Below, one piece after another: positions 59,423 to 64,000 of a stretch of 64,000 nt of DNA. Positions within the stretch are counted from its first letter, which is position 1. Every line of letters begins with the position of its first letter. The notes under the pieces were generated by a model, which was given only the letters and a program-made list of their open reading frames with translations, had not been told where the DNA came from and made no database searches. The DNA comes from Lycocorax pyrrhopterus obiensis. Its lineage: Eukaryota > Chordata > Aves > Passeriformes > Paradisaeidae. A program made the position numbers and the translations under genes. The stretch covers positions 647,231 through 711,230 of the forward strand of contig JACSVZ010000013.1 in assembly GCA_014706295.1 (NCBI GenBank), in the 5' to 3' direction.

Positions 59423-60893
59423 AGAGGTGGACACAGAGCTCTGGCTCTGGTACCCCTGGGAGAGGAGCAGGGATCAAACCCGGAGGGACAGTGACCCTGG
59501 CTGCAGCTCGGGCAGGCGTGGGAGCAGCAGGGGGGGTTGGGAGCGAACAACTCTCTTGGAATTTTCTGCAGGAGAGGCAGGAAACAGAGGGACAGACATT
59601 GGTGGGTTTAGAAGGACAACATCCAGAGGCTGTTCAGCAGCTGAGTGGACAAATTTCCGCCTGGCACAGAAGTCTTCTCTTTCTGGACAAAAGATGAATC
59701 TTCCAAGTGCAGTGTTCACCCCAAACCAGGCACTTCAATCCCATTTTTCTGTGTTTTCATGTCCATGGGATGTGCCATGTCCTCTCCCCAACCTTGGGCT
59801 GGAAGAGCAGAGTCCTTTACAGCAACACAAACTGCTCAGGGATGGGAAATCCCTGTGTGAGCAGCAGCCTGCAGGGATCCGATGGGAAGAGAGGCACTCA
59901 CATAACAATGAGGAATGTTCAGTCCACAGCCTGCACAAGTGCAATTAATGACAGATTTGCCAAGGTTTTCAGACAGAATGGTGGAAGATGGCATTAATTC
60001 CCAGGATATATGATTATATCCTTCAATATAGCAGACAAAAATCGTATTCTTAATCCAAAACTCTGCTCCTTATGGGAAATAGAAGGAATTAGGAGTAATA
60101 ACTGTAGCGAGTTTTTAATAACACGGTTCCCCTTCTCGTCTCCTTGTTTGAGCAGACGTGGTTTGCCTACGACAACATCATTAAAGCTGGTCCCTTGCTT
60201 TGTCCTGGTGCCCAGCGATGCTCCTGACATGGCTTTCAGAGCAGTACCCAAACACCTGCATTTTTCCTATGGATTTGGGGTGGGAAGCTCAAAGCTGGGT
60301 GAAAAGACTCCTGATTTGGCTTTTTCCTGTGCTTCATTACCTGATCCTGCCCTCAGCAGTGCTGCTGGAGCACTTTGTCCCTAATTGCAAGGCTCATTTG
60401 CAGCTGTAGAGCCCCATAAATGAAACCATGGTCACAATCCTGGCTCCTAATCCTCCCCTGCCATCAGCCAGAGCTGTGAAAGGACACAGCAAACTCCAGA
60501 GGCTGAAAAAACCCTCTTAGAAAGACTTATCATGTACTTTTCTGCCCCAGGGAGGGGATTTCAATTTCCAGTTGGCTTTGCCCAGTTTAAAATCCAAGCT
60601 CTGCACCCAGGAGTTTCTATCCCCCGTCCTCCAGGCAGGAGGGGCTGTGGGTGTTTCTGTTCTTCCAGCTGCAGGACACGCAGGCAGCACCGTTCCCTCA
60701 GCACCCCGGCCCCAGGGCTGTCCATGAGCTCTCCAGTGTGCCAGGACCTGTGCTCGGCACAGGCACCGGCAGCTCGCAGAGAGCTCTCGGTGCTCCCAGG
60801 GCTGTCTGTGAAACCAGCAAGGAGAAGAGAGATATAAAAAATAAATCTTGGTTGTGGTATGTGAGTTATAGACATTTTCTTTTTGCTTTCTAG

Positions 60894-61045
60894 ACTGATC
60901 AATGGTCAACAAGGAATCACTATTAAAAATTATAGTACAAGATCCCTTCTTACTGTTACCAATGTGACAGAAGAGCACTTTGGCAACTATACTTGTGTCG
61001 CTGCCAACAAGCTAGGGACGACCAATGCCAGCCTGCCTCTCAACC
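60894..61045 (+). CDS. NEGR1: NEGR1 exon 6: second half of Ig domain 3
   Basis: The 152-bp exon follows acceptor tgctttctag (AG at 60892-60893) and precedes donor gtaagt at 61046. It enters in phase 2 and leaves in phase 1. It encodes L-I-N-G-Q-Q-G-I-T through T-N-A-S-L-P-L-N. The second Ig3 cysteine is in [13 protein letters not shown], the strongest IgLON signature in the window. Four N-glycosylation sequons occur within about 50 residues: N-Y-S, N-V-T, N-Y-T and N-A-S. Only 22 of 50 third positions are G/C, well below exons 2 and 3. The next exon, expected to encode the stalk and GPI-attachment signal, is not present before 64000. Confidence 0.97.
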
Positions 61046-64000
61046 GTAAGTAACGGGGACGTGCGGCAAATGTTCAGGGTTGGTGCTTCCCACATCCTGG
61101 ATCCAAAAGCCAAAAAGGAGCGGTGTGCTCGTTCCCTCTCCATACCCTGGAAATGCCGTCGGGACTCGGAGGTTCTGCACCTGGTGGTGGTTGTTCCGTG
61201 CTGGGGAAGGGTTTGGGCTCTGAGAGCCGTGGCACATTTTGGGGGATCAGGGAGTTGCGGATCTGCCAGAAATGCCAGCTAACCCACCCCGCCATCGCGG
61301 TGCGGAGGCACAGCTTGCACAGCCACAGCTTCCTGCTCAGAACGGCAGTCACACGTCCCTCGGGGGCCACTGCAACAAAGGTCAGAGCTCAGCCATTCCG
61401 AGGAATGCCCTGAGCTGGAGAAGTGGGATGTGCCAGAGCTCTGTCACACCTCGCTTTGTCAGTCGCTGGGGCAGAGAAGTGAAATCTCTTGGAAAAGACA
61501 GTGAGCAGTGTGAGAGGCAAAGCGTTGGATGTGCGGCGTGGAGGTTGCCCAAAATGGGTCTCCAAGGTCCTGTTTGGGAGGTGTTTGTAGCTGTGGCTTG
61601 GTAGCATTTCACTGCTGTTGGATGTTCAGCCATCTGCTGGTGGATCCAAAGGTGTTTGTGGTGGAGCTCTGGTGCTGCTCGGTTCCGATGGTGATAAAAG
61701 GGAGACACAAAGCTCGGGGTGTATCCTGCACATCGAGATACTCCTCACTGAGCGGAAATGCGGAGTTTCAGTTGCTTAAATCCCACAGTTATTGCCTTCC
61801 AGCCATGAAATTTCCTCCTGAACTTACTCCCCATATGATATGTGTTGTCAGGAGGTTCTGAATTCCTGCAGAAGAGATGTAACAGGCACAAAATAACAGG
61901 GAGCCTTTGCTGCCATTTATTTAATATTTGAGAGATCATTACCAAAGTGGGAACGACGTTACACTTATTTTAAACAGGAAATGCAAGTGAAAACAAAGGA
62001 GCATTGCCAGAAGGAGCTGGGATTTGGTGTATTTGCAATTCAGAGCAGGTAAAAGGAAGGTCTGGCTTCATTTGAACAGAGCAGAGCTGAATCTGTCTCT
62101 GAGCTGCTGCCAGGATTTTTTCCATCTTAAATTGTGAGGTGCCTCGTAGCCACCCTTGAAAAGCTCTTCGAGAGGCAGAGGCTGAAAATGTCATAGAAGT
62201 GCCAAGCGCATTGGTACCAATCATAAAAACAGATGTTCTCCATCATGAAAGAGGGGGATGTGGGAAGCAGAATGGTCTGAGAGAGAATACGGAAATCTGG
62301 GTGTGCTCCTGACCTCGGGGGGGAAATGGGGGGATGTTGGCTCAGAGGTTTGACTCAAAGACCAAGCTGAAATGTCTTATTTTGTACTGTGATTGTTTTA
62401 ATCCAGCCAAAACAAGGAGAGCTGTCCTGAAGGTGGTGATCTGGATTTTGGTTGGGAATCAGGCTCATTTGGTGGAGTTTTTCCTTTGCTTATAATTTAC
62501 ATTAATATTATCTAGAAGCACTGTCCCTTTAAAAAAAACACAAAAAAATAAGTAAGAAAAATTCTCAGGGTAGCAACTTGTTAAGTCCTTAATCCTTCAG
62601 CGAGAAGCTTCTCCTGTGAAACTCCTCCATTTCGTTTTGTTGGCAGTGAGACTGGGCCATATGTGCTGGTTCAGGTATGTGCGAGGGAGCTGCGAGCTCT
62701 GCTGGGTTGCAGCACTCAGTAACCAAATGTAGGGTTAAGTACAGTTTCATTTGTTACTCGAGGAGTGTTAAAATAGAATTGCTGCCTTGTTTCAGGGAGC
62801 GTTGCAGTTTGTAGCTGCACCGTGTGACACAGTCTGAGGAGTGCAGTGGCCTCGTACCGGCGGCGATTCGGGAGCCCCATCCCATGGAAACCCCTGGGGT
62901 GTGCAGAGACGTGGCAGGGGCGATCCCAAACCCCCCCAGGAGGAGCAGCTCAGCCCCCAGTGTGACCCTGTGCTGTGACCTGGGGGAGCTTGGGCTACCC
63001 CATCCCATGGGAAACCCCTGGGGTGTGCAGAGACATGGCAGGGGGGATCCCAAATTCCCACCAGCGGGAGCAGCTCAGCCCCCAGTGTGACTCTGTGCTG
63101 TGACCCCTGGGCACGGTCGGCTCCTTGCCCAGCAGGGCTGGGGAGTGGCCCATGGCTGCCCTCTGCTCTCAGGGTGGGCTTTTTAACCAAAATGTTGCAG
63201 CAGAGTTAAATAATCGGTGTTTTTTTCCTTGCACATCCCCGTATAACACACGTAATGTACAAAATGTACCGGAATGGCACAGCAGCTGTGCACAGCTGGG
63301 GACCTTTCTTAGGGACAGGACTGGGCCCAATCTGCATTACTGGGATCTGCATCCAAATACATAAAACCCCAGGACAGGAGGGAAAGGATTATCTCCTTTA
63401 CTGTGGAGAGGGCTCTGGCTCTCTGTGATCCATCAAGGAACCCTGAGCTGACAGAAAGCCATGAGGAGGGTAAAGGAATGTCAGGACAAGGTCCAGGCTG
63501 ACTCTGTGTGGCTGGGACATGGAGGGAGCCCAGGACACGGTGGATTCGTGGAGCTGGACAGGCGGTGTAGCGGGGTGAAGGGAGCTGTCCGGGCTGTGGC
63601 TGCTCACCCGGGCCAGGGGACAGCCCCACTGCTGCTGTGGGCTGGGGACATCCCCCAAAGGCCACCCAGAGCCACTTCTGCCCTGGGGACAGGCAGCCAG
63701 GTCACTGGCTGGGGAGTGATGAACATCCCAGGTCCCGTGAACACGAAGGAGTTTATCCTGTCCCTGACCGAAGCCCCTTTGGCCGTGCCTAAGATCCAGC
63801 GATTAATAATAAATCCAGCAGCTGGAAAAGAGAAAGTCTCAGCCTGGCGGGGAAAACGCAGAGAAGCAGCGGTTCCAAAAAATGAATAATGAATGGCAAT
63901 TTGCTAATTATTCATGGCTGGGTCCTCTGGATCCTCCAGCTGTGTTGGTTTTTGTGGGGAAGCGTTTGAAGCGCGGGATCCTCTTGGAGCAGCTCCAGGA
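61046..64000 (+). other. NEGR1: NEGR1 intron 6, 5' end
   Basis: The region starts at donor gtaagt. It holds a 123-bp tandem duplication (62875-63119). I looked for the terminal exon encoding the NEGR1 GPI signal and found none, so the intron continues beyond the window. The segments 61050-62870 and 63120-64000 contain nothing I can name. Confidence 0.85.
62875..63119. repeat. 123-bp tandem duplication
   Basis: Two copies start ccccatcccatgg at 62875 and 62998 and both run through cagctcagcccccagtgtga to ctgtgctgtgacc. Scattered substitutions show moderate age. Confidence 0.93.

Larger units (their letters stand above)
54766..60893 (+). other. NEGR1: NEGR1 intron 5 (6.1 kb)
   Basis: This phase-2 intron contains the large palindromic minisatellite (57541-58693), a 21-bp tandem repeat (56232-56305), and CR1 fragments at 56046, 56890 and 59205. 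Nothing recognisable is seen in 54766-56045, 57060-57530, 58700-59200 or 59425-60893, apart from an AT-rich patch at 60000-60130. Confidence 0.95.
1..64000 (+). other. NEGR1: NEGR1 locus, partial (exons 2-6 of the expected 7, with introns)
   Basis: Five exons on the + strand join in frame to about 254 codons (233+126+132+121+152 = 764 bp) matching the IgLON protein NEGR1. The product is a GPI-anchored, glycosylated neuronal surface protein that takes part in homophilic and heterophilic IgLON adhesion and in neurite outgrowth. NEGR1 is chosen over its paralogues because the Ig1 B-strand reads [20 protein letters not shown] and the Ig2-Ig3 linker reads NFAPTIQEL; LSAMP, NTM and OPCML differ at both places. 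Exon 1 and exon 7 were looked for and are not in the window. In mammals the gene spans several hundred kb, mostly in intron 1; here exons 2-6 occupy 55 kb. No promoter, polyadenylation site or start/stop codon of the gene lies in this window. Confidence 0.96.

Noticed and set aside
61046..64000. Terminal NEGR1 exon with the GPI-anchor signal
   Set aside because: No frame encodes a short Pro-Ser-Thr stalk followed by a hydrophobic tail and stop. The exon must lie beyond 64000.

Overview
The window is vertebrate nuclear DNA, most likely from a bird and probably a songbird. It carries about thirty fragments of the CR1 LINE, the dominant avian retrotransposon, in GC-rich versions of the kind common in passerines. 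It also has several GC-rich minisatellites and split genes with GT-AG introns. There is no bacterial-type gene organisation.

One gene is recognisable: NEGR1 (neuronal growth regulator 1, also called kilon; neurotractin in chicken), on the + strand. NEGR1 is a GPI-anchored neural cell-adhesion protein of the IgLON family (LSAMP, NTM, OPCML, NEGR1, IGLON5). Five coding exons lie at 5935-6167, 28475-28600, 35100-35231, 54645-54765 and 60894-61045. All have canonical AG acceptors and GT donors, and the reading frame passes across all four internal junctions (phases 1, 1, 1, 2). By comparison with the known gene they are exons 2-6. They encode most of Ig domain 1, all of Ig2 and all of Ig3, with all six disulfide cysteines present. 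Exon 1 (signal peptide and start of Ig1) must lie upstream of position 1. Exon 7 (C-terminal GPI signal) must lie downstream of position 64000.

Everything else is intronic: the end of intron 1 (1-5934), intron 2 (22.3 kb), intron 3 (6.5 kb), intron 4 (19.4 kb), intron 5 (6.1 kb) and the start of intron 6 (61046-64000). The introns are a mosaic of three components. The first is CR1 fragments in both orientations, falling by eye into three 3'-end types: A, with a 16-bp palindrome CCCTGCCATGGCAGGG; B, with a 'gggattgttggggtgtc' segment; and C, with a 'ggctgcccagggaggtttggag' segment. The second is micro- and minisatellites, chiefly a 1.15-kb, ~42-copy array at 57541-58693 whose units each contain a palindrome. 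The third is AT-rich repeat-free islands (for example 10300-10680, 30480-30960 and 50220-50450) that look like candidate conserved non-coding elements. I see no second gene, no tRNA or rRNA, no CRISPR array and no intact transposon. The longer open frames outside the exons are explained by GC-rich repeats or have no recognisable homology.

No undescribed multi-gene system is visible. The observations most worth following up are the palindromic minisatellite in intron 5, the repeated octamers in the AT-rich islands, the within-gene GC3 gradient, and inverted CR1 copies flanking exons.
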